Shown: positions 1 through 10,420 of the stretch, piece after piece | Position numbering within the stretch: position 1 is the first letter of the stretch | Layout of the letters: every line of letters starts with the position of its first letter | Source: Nelumbo lutea | Taxonomy: Eukaryota > Streptophyta > Magnoliopsida > Proteales > Nelumbonaceae | Assembly: GCA_022828595.1 (NCBI GenBank) | Contig: JAKGHH010000008.1 | Location: forward strand, 21,134,378-21,198,377 | DNA: 64,000 bases | Reading direction: 5' to 3' | Notes under the pieces: generated by a model | What the model was told of the DNA's origin: nothing | Database searches by the model: none | The model's input: only the letters and a program-made list of their open reading frames with translations | Translations under genes and position numbers: made by a program

Positions 1-480
1 GTTGACAACTTCCGTTTGAATTGTTCGATGAACATTCTTGGACTTGGAATTCTTTTTCTTCTTATTTTTCATTGTCACCCATTCTTGATTAGAATCATTC
101 TTCTCTTTGGAATCATTTGTCATCAGATTCTCAACAATGTGATTATATTTCTTCATGGGACTGGCTACCCGACTAGAATTATTTTCTTATTTTGCGTTAG
201 GAATGCCCTCATCACCTCTATATTGATGAGCTCTACTAAAAATAGAATTCTATATACTCATTGATTTCAATCTCCTGATCGTCCTAGCATCATTGATTCA
301 ACTATATAGGCTGCGGAAAACTTGGCCTACCGTCACCGCATTTTGATGATGCCTCCCGCAAAAGTCTTTTTTCCATTAGAATATTCCACTATATTACCTT
401 CAAGGGCTTGTTCCGTCTTTTGCACCTTCTCTATATTCACATCAACATTTTTCCGAACACTAGTTGTGCCATTCTTCACT
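1..480. other. No recognisable gene; degenerate lysine-rich reading frame on the minus strand
   Basis: The minus strand has lysine/asparagine-rich open stretches broken by stops (about 480-310 and 260-1), which looks like decayed coding sequence. I cannot assign a family. The plus-strand open frame at 16-264 is very rich in Ile, Leu and Phe and reads as the complement of this A-rich stretch, so I do not call it. The hAT-like GC-rich terminus begins just downstream. Confidence 0.3.
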
Positions 481-987
481 TTCACCTAGATGTGTAAATC
501 AGGCGTTGCCACTTGTGGCCCGCCACGATACGACAGTCCGTGGGCCGTGCTAGGCCTAGTATGATGGTTCGGGCTGTGCTGGGCCAGAGGTTCATAGTCT
601 ATGGGCCGAAATGGCCTAGCCCGTGGCACGACCCATCCGAAAACTAGTCGTTGCCCCCCTTCCCCCTAACGGCTAGTTTCAGCTTTTTGGGGTTTTTTAC
701 ATGAATACCCCCTAACAACTATAAACAACTATATGGGGGATATTTGTGTATTTTGCTTATGGAGGGGAGAAAAAATGACACAAATGCCCCCCAATAGCTA
801 TATAACAACTAGTTTAGGGGGCTTTTTGGGTAAAGTTATAAATAACTTTACAATGACCAAAATACCCCTCCCAACAACTGAAAAACAGCTAGTTTCTAGA
901 GTATTTTGGGCAATTGAATTATTTTCAATTCCTATAAATATCCCTATCCTCCACCATTCGTCACACCAATTCAACAATTGTCTTAAT

Positions 988-991
<4 letters not shown>

Positions 992-1034
<43 letters not shown>

Positions 1035-1043
1035 CTCTCTCTC
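992..1043. repeat. (CT)n microsatellite
   Basis: About 26 CT units with one interruption (tcgctc), in the leader of the decayed hAT. It produces spurious Ser/Leu and Arg/Glu open frames on the two strands. Confidence 0.95.
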
Positions 1044-1320
1044 ATACATACTCTACAATCTGAGTGAACTCTGATTGGCTGATTGTCTGATTCTCTAATT
1101 CTCAAGTCTCAACTTTTTTGAAGTTTCAACAAGAAGGCTTGCTCAATCAACTCAAGTATATTAAGTTATCAATTTGGGAGGCTTGGATGTTGAAAGGATT
1201 TAACTGTTAAAATCAAGTTGGGATTCTGAACCAGCAATCCGGGTAAGTCCAATTAAATTAATTTTTATTTTTTTAGAATTAAAAAAAAAAGCTGACTCTT
1301 CCCAAAACCAATTCCCCATC

Positions 1321-2747
1321 ATGTTCACTGTTGACGATATTCAATCTTATCATGATAGTGCTAGCATTGATGCTAATGATATTGATGGAAAGAAAAAGAG
1401 GGCCTCTAAGTTGAGTAGCCCGGTTTGGAAAATGTTTAAAGTAGATGATATTGAGGGGAAGGGAAAAAGAGCAGTTTGCCAAAAATGTAGAAAATACTAG
1501 CTATTGTAGCAAGGGTGGTACTGGCCATTTGAGCAGACATTTGCTCACACATGAGAAGGAAGAAGAAGAAGAAGAAGAAGAAGAAGAAGAAGAAGAAGGG
1601 AGAGAAACAACACAAACACAAATTGGGAGGGGGTTTGGTACATTTAAATATTCACAAGAAAAAATGAGACAAGAATTAGTAAAATACATTGTATATGTAG
1701 AACAACCATTTCTTTTAGCTAAAGATACTAAGCTTGAAAAATGGTCGTGTAATTTTGTAAATCCACAATATAAAAAAGTTTTAGGAATACTATTAAATCA
1801 GATGCTTAAAATTTTTTTTATTCATATCAACAAAATTTAATTTATTTGTTATCAAATCTTAATTCTAAAGTTACAATTACTTATGATGTTTGGACATCTA
1901 CATTTAACATAAGTTATATTTGTGTTATTAACCATTTTATTGATGAAAATTAGCTTTTAAATAAAAGAATTTTAAGTTTTACTAGGATTGGATGGCTACA
2001 TACTGGCCCAACTATTGCTGCAAGCATTTTCAATATTTTACATGCTTATGGAGTTTTGATAATGCCAACACTACAATAAATATTTTAAAATCTCAATTAA
2101 AACCATGTTTAAATGGTAAATAATTTCATATCAAATGTGCATGTCACATCTTAAATTTATGTATTCAAGATGCCTTGAATATTCTTTATACTTATATTTC
2201 TAAAATTAGAAGTTGTATTATATATATTAAAAGTTCAAGGGCAAGAAAACAAGAATTTAAATATTTATGTCAAAATTATGGTTTAAAGTATAAACATTTT
2301 ATATTAGATGTAAAACATAGATGGAATTCTACCTATGCTATATTAGAAAGTTGTATTTCTTATAAACAAATTCTTATTGACTTTTATAGTGCAAAAATGC
2401 CTAATGATATTATATTTGAGGAAGACTGGGAGATGGCAATTTGTATAAGAGATTTTTTAAAATATTTTTATGATGAAACTAATGAATTATCATGTATTTA
2501 TTATCCAACTAGTTGTAATTTACCTTATCAATTAATGGTGATTAGTGATTGTTTTGCAAAATATAGAAATAATCTACAATTTAAATGTATTGTTGAAATA
2601 ATGAAAAATAAATTTAAAAAATATTGGGAGAACATTTCTCCTCTTTATTGTTTAGTTACAATATTAGATCCTAGGATTATGATAGATAATTTAGATATTT
2701 TACTTGAAACATGTTGTGAAAATATGAATATTGAAATTGGAAATTGA
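1321..2747 (+). pseudogene. hAT transposase pseudogene (BED zinc finger and part of the catalytic region)
   Basis: From the ATG at 1321 the frame reads through a BED-type zinc finger: SPVWKMF, then CQKC at about 1479-1490, then, after a stop (TAG about 1498) and frame change, a second half with HLSRHLLTH. A GAA run (1555-1597) has expanded a Glu stretch after it. Further hAT hallmarks follow: KMRQELVKYI, VTITYDVWTS, and KHRWNSTYAILES with downstream LDPR. The C-terminal dimerisation domain is absent because the sequence is cut at 2747. Several stops and frame shifts make it non-functional. It resembles Ac/Tam3-type plant hAT transposases generally; I cannot give a subfamily. Confidence 0.75.
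1555..1597. repeat. (GAA)n trinucleotide repeat inside the hAT transposase
   Basis: About 14 GAA units inside the coding remnant, encoding poly-Glu on + and poly-Ser or poly-Phe shadow frames on the opposite strand. Probably expanded after the element decayed. Confidence 0.95.
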
Positions 2748-3271
2748 TGAGGGCAGATTTGGCCCTCTAGTGAAACTACAGCACGTATTACCTCGGGACA
2801 ACTAGGCGACTCCCAGGCAACAATTTACCAAGTTGGTGTCCCACCCGGGCATCGGTCTGGCGCGGCTTGGCGCGACCTGCGCGCTGCCTAGCGCGGCCTG
2901 ACGCGGCCTATGCGCTGCCTGGCGCGGCTTGACGCGACCTGCATGCTGCCTGTGCGGCCTGGCGCAGCCTGTGCGACCTGCGCACGACCTGGCACCGAAA
3001 CCAAAAAGTTGGTCGTAGGCATTCCTTATCCCTAGTAAGTCCATGTTGTTCGTAGAAACCAAAAAGTGATATTACTATAGTATCGTTGATTGGGGCCAAA
3101 AAGGTCAAAGGCATTCCTTATCTTCTTTTTAGTTCCGGAGTAAGATGAAATTTTATTTATTAATAGCAGCACCTAAGTTGAAACTGGTACAGATCATTTT
3201 CTCAATAATTGCAAAACTATCATGCATCTATTGCAAAACTATCATCTCCCTATATGGAAACCTAAGTGACC
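2748..3271. repeat. LTR-like fragment with a GC-rich minisatellite (31-bp unit)
   Basis: The stretch starts with a sequence resembling the first 20 bases of the Tat LTRs, so it may be a fragment of a related LTR. At 2859-2989 there are three full copies of a 31-bp unit (2859-2889, 2890-2920, 2921-2951; core GCGCGGCCTGACGCG) and a partial fourth. Further on, short phrases (aaaccaaaaagt and ggcattccttatc) each occur twice about 65-110 bp apart. No coding sense is visible; the minus-strand Arg/Ala-rich frame at 2802-3062 is a product of the minisatellite. Confidence 0.55.
3267..3271. other. Target site duplication TGACC (left copy) of Tat-1
   Basis: TGACC precedes the 5' LTR and recurs at 15188-15192 right after the 3' LTR. 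A perfect 5-bp match fits Ty3/gypsy integration and fixes both element ends. Confidence 0.9.
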
Positions 3272-4200
3272 TGATGGAGGAAGATTTGACCCGATTCTTT
3301 GGCTATGCGACACGTGGAAGCAACGAGAGTGACCTGGTAGAAACGCCAGCTCAGCATGGTAGCAAATCCACAACCCGAGCTCCGAACTAAAGAATCGAGC
3401 TCCCTCGAAGGAACCTGCAACCTGAGCTCTGAACTAAAAGAGTCGAGCTCCCTCGAAGGAACCTACAACCCGAGCTCTGAACTAAAGAGAGCCGAGCTCC
3501 CTCGAATGAACCTACAAACCGAGCTCCAAACTAAAGAGTCCTGAGCTCTCCCTTCGAGGTCCTGAGCCTTACAAGCACCAAAGGCAAAAAACCCGAACTG
3601 CCCACCCAAGGGCAGTTCGGGTCATACTCCTATCCAAACTCGAGACTTCACATTAAAAGACCACTTCGGCTCCAAATCGCCTAACTGAGCAACCGTACCT
3701 GATGGCTAGGAGACCCTAAACGGAGGCGGCGCACTTGACCGATCAGAGGGCTGACACATGACAGTCGCCATCCAACGGCCACCTGCCACCGCCATCCCAG
3801 ACAGACAGAGGCGGCCCTGGCAACTGGCAGTGGAGGTTATGACACCCGAACTGGCAATTGGCAGTGGAGGTTATGACACCCGAACTGGCAGTTGACAGAA
3901 GGAAGTGACTCGATCTAGTAGAGGTAGTGATGCCCGAACTAGTAGAGGCATGGAAGTGAGCACCCAAGGTGATTATAAAAGGCCCCCATCTCACAAAGAA
4001 GAGGGTATGTGATTCTTGCGATTTCTGGTCTTAGAATTCCTCATTTCCCTTGCCTTCCGAAGAACACTAACTTGAGCTTCGGAGTGTTCCAATTGGGTTC
4101 CTCCCCGGAAGCCTCCATTTTCTTCCTTGTTTCAGGCACCTCCGATCTCGTCAGAAGTGAGGTAACCGACAGCTAGGATAGACCAGATTGCGCATCATCA
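3272..4200 (+). repeat. Tat-1 5' LTR
   Basis: It is 929 bp, begins TGATGGAGG and ends CATCA. U3 has three to four units of about 47 bp (core GAGCTCCCTCGAAGGAACCT, about 3370-3545) and, around 3820-3900, a second tandem motif (GGCAGTGGAGGTTATGACAC, twice). A TATA box (TATAAAA, 3974-3980) precedes a CCCCCAT start-site context. The extra length over the 3' LTR (876 bp) is probably repeat copy number. Confidence 0.9.
3974..3980 (+). promoter_or_regulatory. TATA box of the Tat-1 5' LTR
   Basis: TATAAAAGGCCCCC occurs about 225 bp before the LTR end. The same TATA plus C-rich arrangement is at 14964, 24306, 33949, 49254 and 55700 in the other Tat LTRs, so it marks the conserved U3/R boundary. Confidence 0.7.
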
Positions 4201-4220
4201 TTTGGCGTTGTCTATGGAAA
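4201..4220 (+). other. Tat-1 primer-binding region
   Basis: Directly after the LTR is TTTGGCGTTGTCTATGGAAA, a mutated form of ATTGGCGCCGTCTGTGGGAA seen after the LTRs of Tat-2 (24517) and Tat-3 (49469). The TGGCGCC core is the usual start of plant Ty3/gypsy primer sites; full pairing to a particular tRNA was not established. Confidence 0.65.
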
Positions 4221-4282
4221 GACTTCAAAAAGCCTCTCCTAACCTCTAACTCTCTCTCTCTCTCAAAGAAACCTTAGCTTCC

Positions 4283-6000
4283 ATGGTTTCTCCCAGCAAC
4301 AGTAGGCACAACGCCAACTTGAATGTTGTAGGGGAACACCCCCAGCCCGCCACTATTTGCATAGGACAGTTCACCGTTCCCCTATCGACGGACGGAATCC
4401 CTACCCTCAACGCACCAAACATTGTGGCACCTGTGAACATTCCCCTTCCTCTCCCTATCGAGACAACCTTTGCCGAACCAATTGCTGTCCCTCTAGCGAC
4501 TAGCCAAAAATAGTTTGATGACTTGATGCAGTGCATGCAAGCCCAAATGCAGCAGTTCCAGCAGCAGCAAGTATTGCACCACATCTCTCAGTATCACTAT
4601 CAACAACAGTTCCACCAACTGCCACTGAATTAACCACAACTTCCACCTCGGCTCCCCGCTCTGAAGCCGGTTAAGCCCTCCCCTTAGGGCGAACGCCTTC
4701 ACCGAAGAGAAGCCTCCCAGCTTCAAAACCCCTCCAAGAGTCAGGCCTCATCCACGGGTAGGAGGGAAAGACTAATCACCCCCGCCTCGTAGCTCGCTGG
4801 CAGATTGGGAACCTCCTTGCCAGCCAAGTCGACACCTTGGCACTCCAAGTTTGAGCTCCCGCTCACAGAGAACCGATTCGGCATCCTAGTGGCGGACTAC
4901 CAACAGTCCGGGCCCATCGAGCTCGGCAACACCGAGGCCAGCAGCGCCAATACCAGGCCCTCTAAGCAGCAACAAAGACGCCGACGAAGTCGCCAAACTA
5001 CCACCCCGCGTCTTGCCCGAGCTCCGAGGTAAAGAAGAGACAAGCTCGGATGAGGTAAAAGCTGCCCCTATTCTCTCAGTCCCTTCCCCCCTCTCATCAG
5101 AACTCCTTGTAGTCCCCATGCCCAGAGATTTCAAACTCCCCTCTCTAGACAAGTATGATGGGTCCTTTGACCCCAATGACCACGTTGATGCCTTGCAGCC
5201 CCGAATGCACCTGGCAAGGGCTAGTGAATCCTCCATGTGCGTGGCCTTCACTACCACCTTCAGGAGGGTGGCCCGCACCTGGTACAGGAACCTGGCCCCT
5301 GGGTCAATAAGAAGCTAGACCCAGTTCGTGCAGGTCTTCACCGTGCACTTCGTTACCAGCAAGCGGTGCCCCAGAACCGAGGAGAACATCTTCGGAGTAG
5401 TCTAGAGAGAAGGAGAGTCGATCCGGGGATACATCAAGCGGTTCAATGATACATGCTTGCAAATACCGCGACTGGATCCCGCAATACAGCTCGCGGCAGC
5501 CAAGAGAGGAGTGACACAGAAGGAGTTCAAGTGGCACATGGTAGTTAGCTAGCCCGCGACCGTGGCTGAATTCCTCAAGCTCGTGGACAAATTCATGAGA
5601 AACAGAGGAGGAGATCAACCAAAAGACCGAAAGCGGGATCGAGAAAAGGAAGAGGGAAGGCGAGCCCTCCGATCTAGATGACAGAAGAAGGAAAGACCCG
5701 GCTCGGGAGACGAAGCCAAGCCAGCCATTCCGAGCTCTCTTAGCAACTCGGGGGGACTACACACCCTTGAACGCAAAGCGAGCCGAGATCTTAATGACGA
5801 TCAAAGACGCCCCATATGTGAAGTGGCCACCGCATTTGAAGGAAAACCCGAACGAGAGGAATAAAAACTTGTACTGCAGTTTCCATAGGGATCACGTTCA
5901 TAGCACCGAACATTGTAATAATCTCCGTGACGAGATAGAGGAACTTATCCGTCGCGGGTATCTACAAAATTTTGTACAACACAATAATAATAATAATAGT
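4283..6000 (+). pseudogene. Tat-1 gag (broken)
   Basis: The gag frame starts at the ATG at 4283 (MVSPSNSRHNANL). A stop at 4511 and others follow. The capsid-like Retrotrans_gag region is at about 5120-5590 (VARTWYRNLAPGSI, then FKWHMV and FLKLVDKFM), with stops at about 5316 and 5403. Near the end a knuckle-like C-x2-H-x4-H-x4-C pattern (YCSFHRDHVHSTEHC, about 5872-5916) may bind RNA. Tat-2 gag aligns throughout. In an active element gag would form the cytoplasmic particle; this copy cannot. Confidence 0.8.
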
Positions 6001-7341
6001 AATAAGCTAGGTCAGCAGGGAGAGCACAACAAAGATGCTCCCGAGTCCAGCAGCCGGCCAACAGAACCACAGAAGCAGCCCCCGGAGGAAAGACCAGTTC
6101 GGGGAACAATCCACGTGATCGTTGGAGGATCAATCGTGGTAGGGTGCACCTCGGCAGCAGCTCGCGCGTCAACCCGGGAGGCTACCAGAGAAGAACAAAA
6201 TCCCCCGAAGCGGCCTAGGACGGAAGACCCCATATTCTTCACCGAAGACGATGCGCATGGGGTCCACTACCCCCACGATGATGCACTTGTCATAAAGATG
6301 AAGTTCAAGGACTTCAAAGTTCGACGGGTACTTGTTGACTCCAGCAGTTCAGCAGACATCCTCCTTAAAGCGACCTTCAACAAGCTCCAGTTCCGAGAGA
6401 GTGACTTGAAGCCCGCGAACACCCCATTGGTCGGCTTCAGCGAAGAAGAGGTTAGACCCCTGGGAAAGGTCACAGTACCTGTGGAAGTAGGCACGTGGCC
6501 TAGCACGGTAAGACTCAATCACGATTTCTTGGTGGTTGCGACTCCCTCCCCCTATAATGCCATAGTAGGTCGGCCGATTACCCATGCTTTAAAAGCTGTG
6601 GTGTTCACTTACTATTTGGCCATGAAGTTCCCAATGGACTTCGGCATTGGGGTAGTGCGGGGCGACCAGCTTGAGTCCCACAAGTGCTACGTTGCCGCCC
6701 TCAAGGGAAAAGCCAAGGTAACCAGCGACCTCGAACTGGAGCGACCTATGGAACAGAATGAGGAGCAAGCTGCACCAATAGAGGAAACTGTTCCCATTTC
6801 TGTCTCAGCAGAGGACCCTACTAGATTACTTCAGGTCGGAGCATCCCTTGAAGAATCCCTACGATCCGAACTGGTATGCTTCTTACTCGATAACTTAGAT
6901 GTTTTCGCCTGGTTCACAGCAGACATCATAAGGGAAGTTCATTACCTGAGTTGGGTAGCCAACCCAGTCCTGGTAAAAAAGGCAAACGGCATGTGGCGCA
7001 TGTGTGTCGACTACACCGACCTAAACGGAGCTTGCCCGAAAGATTGCTTCCCCCTCCCCAGGATCGACCGCCTAGTGGACGCAACCTCGGGACACGAGTT
7101 GTTGAGCTTCCTGGATGCCTACTCGGGCTACAACCAAATCAGGATGGACCCGTTCGATGAGGAAAAAACCACATTCATAACCGAGTTCAGCCTATACTGC
7201 TACAATGTTATGCCCTTCGAACTGGAAAATGCTAGAGTGACCTTCCAAAGGCTCATGATTAAGCTGTTTCAGCCCTTAATTGGCATGAAGATAGAATGTT
7301 ATGTAGACGACATGGTCTTTAAGACACAGTTTTCGCATTAA
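5767..7341 (+). pseudogene. Tat-1 protease and N-terminal reverse transcriptase (524-codon open stretch)
   Basis: This is the longest open stretch left in Tat-1. It contains the protease motif VLVDSSSSADIL at about 6328, where the catalytic D-S-G of aspartic proteases has become D-S-S. RT follows: DYTDLNGACPKDCFPLPRID, SFLDAYSGYNQI, and the catalytic YVDDMV near 7300. Compared with Tat-2, about 150 bp are lost in frame just before RT (TADI joins IREVHY), removing the PVRQKKRN segment. The frame ends at a TAA just after YVDDM. With a mutated protease and a truncated RT it is non-functional even where open. Confidence 0.8.
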
Positions 7342-7970
7342 TATACAAGACTTGCACTTTGTCTTTCAAATTCTACGCCAATTTAGCATGAAACTAGACC
7401 CAAACAAGTGTGTTTTCGGTGTCACCTTGGGTAAGTTCCTAGGGTACATTGTCAACCGGTGCGGTATTGAGGCCAACCCGGACAAAATAAAGGCCATCCT
7501 AGATATGATACCACCCTGAAAAGTTAAAGAGGTTCAGAGGCTAAACGACAGGATAGCCGCTCTAAGTCGGTTCATGTCTAAATCAGTAGACCATTGCCTG
7601 CCCTTCTTCAAGGCAATAAAAGGCAAAGGGTTCGAGTGGAACCTGAACTGCCAGCTCGCATTTAACGAGCTTAAGAAATACCTCGCTAGCATCCCGGTGT
7701 TGACCCGGCCCGAAGAGGGTGATGTTTTAGAACTGTACCTCTCGGCAAGCGACGAAGTGGTCAGTTCGGTACTGATAAAGGAGATAGATCGGGTCCAACA
7801 ACCCATCTACTATGTTAGTAAGATATTGCAGGGAGTAGAAACAAGGTACCCAGAGATAGAAAAGCTAGCCTATGCGTTGGTCATTGCGGCCCACAAACTC
7901 CGCTATGTACCATCATCGTCCTCACCAACAAACCCTTAAGGCAAGTATTACTCAGGCCCGAGGTCTCTGG
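7342..7970 (+). pseudogene. Tat-1 C-terminal RT and first RNase H, interrupted
   Basis: Continues RT after the stop at 7341 in shifted frame (KLDPNKCVFGVT-type thumb sequence around 7390-7520, with another stop at about 7519). The open frame 7574-7939 then has the RNase H start, LELYLSASDEVVSSVLIKE. Homology breaks at 7970, where the foreign solo LTR begins, and resumes at about 9769 (KWAIELSEYD). Confidence 0.75.
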
Positions 7971-9758
7971 TGAAGGGATAGGATATCCATCACATGGACG
8001 CCCAAATCTTGCGGAATGGACTGGGCGAATTTCCAAAATTTCTTCCATCTTTGTAGGGAATCGAATTCCTTATTTTAGAAAAACATATTTTTCAAGGATC
8101 AATCTTGAACCATTAACCAAATCAGATATGAACCAAAAGGAGTAGGAGGGAGGATGTACCTGATACAGAGAAATAATATCTCTCAATGGAGGTGTTCACG
8201 CCCAAGGAAGGATCCAAAGACTGCTCTCACTGAAGATGGCGCAGTGTAGGATGGAGCAGAATCAACAATGTTCTTCAAAAAACTTGACCCTTCGCAAGAA
8301 TCAACTAGAAAAAGATTGATATCAAGATCAGATCTTGATTTCTCCCAAGAACTGGAGATCGAACTGGAGATAATGGCGGCGGCAAGAAGGAGGCGACAAG
8401 AGAGGTTTTGCAGGGTGCAGAATTCTCTCTTCTTGTGATTTCAGCTCTGAAGACAAGAGTTTCTTTGGTTGCATCTCTAAAGGCTGCCACCCCCTCCTCC
8501 CTTTATAGATTTAAAGGGATCAACTCCTAATCCTATTAGGAGCTGATCCAAATTATATTTGGATTAGAAGTCCCTTTAAGTGATAAGGAAGAACCCTTAT
8601 CTTATCTGCAGATCAGATCAGCCATCTCCTAATCTAATTAGGAGGCTTCTAGATCTAAATCTTATTTAGATCTTGGACTCTTTAAGTGGATAGGGTCTAG
8701 GACCAATTCTATGAGCTGATCCACCTCAGAATTCGCCCCTTTTTAATTGAATGATCAAATCAGCCCAGTTCGAAATGGGCTTAAGGCCCAATTAAGGTTA
8801 TGTACTCACTTAGTCTTCCAAACTGCTGCCCAGTTGGGCTTCCTTGTATGGCGTGGGACCCAAACATTGATCTACACATCAGCCACATGGGTTCTGCCCA
8901 GCCTTTGTTACAAGGCCTGGCCGAATACACTGTTATGGACTGTGCACCCCTTGAAACCCATCTTATGGGCTCTATGGGCCCAACACTTACCCTAAGTGGT
9001 CCTTGGGCCAAGCCACCTTGTAACACCCAGGGACTGTGGGCAGATGCAAGATTAGCCCATCAGGTATTATCCTCAATGGTCTTACACTTAACCTCTCACC
9101 CCATAATGATCATACACTACTCGACAAGAGAAGACCTCTCCCTCGGCTGCAAGGAACAATGTTGCACTCTCTGCTTACATGGATCCCGGGAATTAAAACC
9201 TTTTTGCAAATCATATCGAAACCATAGCATATATATATATATATTTTGCAAAACAAAATCTCAACAATTGAAATCGATTGCCAACTGTCTTGGTTTCCAT
9301 CAGAGAGAGTGCATCACCGATCATTACCTTTGTCCGACAAAGGGGCTGATCCTGTCACTATGATCACTCACTTAGATGAATTCTAAGACTGTCCCAATAT
9401 ACCCAAGTTTTGACCCCCGCTAAGGATTTCACTGATTGGTATATCAAAGACAACCCAATCCGACACCTAGTGCAGTATCATAATCGAGTCTAGGGGTCGG
9501 GTGTAACTTTCCAGTTTTGCCCATCAATCTACAAGGTCTAGGGCAATACTGGAAATCTGGTCCAGTTTAATGATTCAATTAATCCTACACTATATGTGCC
9601 TAGGGTCTCACCCTAGCAGCTGAGACAGGCCACCCAACCGACTTGGTGGCAACACAGTGTCAGCCTTGTCAGGATAGGTCTCCCTAGACTGACCAACTGG
9701 CTGTGAACATTCTAAACTAACACGAGTCTCATTAAGTGTCTAGTTTAAGGGTATTACA
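7971..9758 (-). mobile_element. 1.8-kb solo LTR of an unrelated retrotransposon, nested in Tat-1
   Basis: The 1,788-bp insert has TG...CA ends when read on the minus strand (TGTAATACCCTTAAACTAG ... TATCCTATCCCTTCA) and lies exactly where Tat-1 RNase H is broken. A minus-strand TATA box with C/G-rich context (TATAAAGGGAGGAGG, about 8511-8497) supports LTR identity and orientation. There is no coding capacity; frames at 8800-9363 are fortuitous. No 5-bp target duplication is visible (TCTGG versus TAGAA), and about 8 bp of the Tat-1 sequence is replaced by about 10 bp of filler. So either the site was rearranged or the boundaries are off by some bases. Lineage not identified. Confidence 0.65.
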
Positions 9759-9768
9759 TAGAAACATA

Positions 9769-10420
9769 CCAAGTGGGCCATCGAACTCAGCGAGTACGAT
9801 ATCCAGTACAAGCCCCGAACCGCTATCAAAGCTCAGGCCTTGGCAGATTTTGTCGCAGAATGCACATTCAGTTATGAGGTCCCCAGCCCGATTGAGCATG
9901 ATGCTCCCAGTTCGGGTGAGCTCGGTGCTCCCTGGCCGATTGAGTCCGAGCCATGTGAGGTCGTGCCCAGTTCGGTATCTCTCCTGGTTAGGCCGAGCGC
10001 GAACTGGGAAGAAGAGCCCTGGATCCTTCACGTAGATGGCTCCTCAAATTAGGAGGGCAGCGGAGCCGGTGTAGTTCTTTGCGGTCTGAGTGGCACGAAA
10101 CAGGAGTACGCACTACGTTTTGAGTTTGCAGCATCCAACAATGAGGCGGAATATGAGGCGTTGATAGCAGGGCTAGCTCTAGCGCAAGAGGTGAAGGCAA
10201 AACACATAGTTATCTGCAGCGTTTCCCAGCTCATTGTCAACCAAGTTACATGGGAATACGAAGCCCGCGAGCCAGCTATGATCGCCTACCTAGCAATGGT
10301 AAGAGGGGCACTGCTTAGCTTCTAGTCACACTTCATCAAGCAAATCCCAAGGTCGGAGAACACTGAGGCCGATGCCCTGTCCTGGCTAGCCAGCACCAAT
10401 GGCAACACCATGAGAACTAT
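9769..10420 (+). pseudogene. Tat-1 end of RNase H 1 plus the second RNase H domain
   Basis: Homology to Tat-2 resumes with KWAIELSEYD and KPRTAIKAQALADFVAEC. An acidic linker leads into the second RNase H domain: WILHVDGSSN (stop at 10049), FEFAASNNEAEYEALIAG, then IPRSENTEADALS. The first Asp, the Glu and the last Asp of an RNase H site are recognisable; the middle Asp seems lost, because the expected S-D-S-Q reads S-V-S-Q. Stops and frame shifts occur. Confidence 0.75.

Larger units (their letters stand above)
483..2746 (+). mobile_element. Decayed hAT transposon, 3' end missing
   Basis: A GC-rich block at about 490-640 is full of GGGCC/GGCCC words (gggctgtgctgggcc, ggcccgccac), as in the subterminal parts of plant hAT elements and of the better preserved hAT at 42962-48837. 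It is followed by a long leader with a CT microsatellite and then a hAT transposase remnant. The right terminus is missing: at 2745 the sequence changes abruptly to TGATGAGGGCAGATTTGGCC, which resembles the start of the Tat LTRs in this window. The left boundary is approximate; no target duplication was found. Confidence 0.6.

Noticed and set aside
16..264. 82-codon hydrophobic open frame that could be a membrane protein
   Set aside because: Low-complexity Ile/Leu/Phe-rich frame that is the complement of an A-rich, lysine-coding strand; no start context or family.
798..1049. Arg/Glu-rich minus-strand open frame and its plus-strand Ser/Leu counterpart
   Set aside because: Both are produced by the CT microsatellite at 992-1043; no domain and no homologous neighbour.
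3356..3544. Ser/Glu-rich frame (and 14369-14674 in the other LTR)
   Set aside because: Tandem 47-bp repeats in the Tat-1 LTR, not a gene.
8800..9363. 187-codon plus-strand open frame
   Set aside because: Lies in a solo LTR, Cys/Pro-rich without motif, and opposite to the LTR transcription direction.
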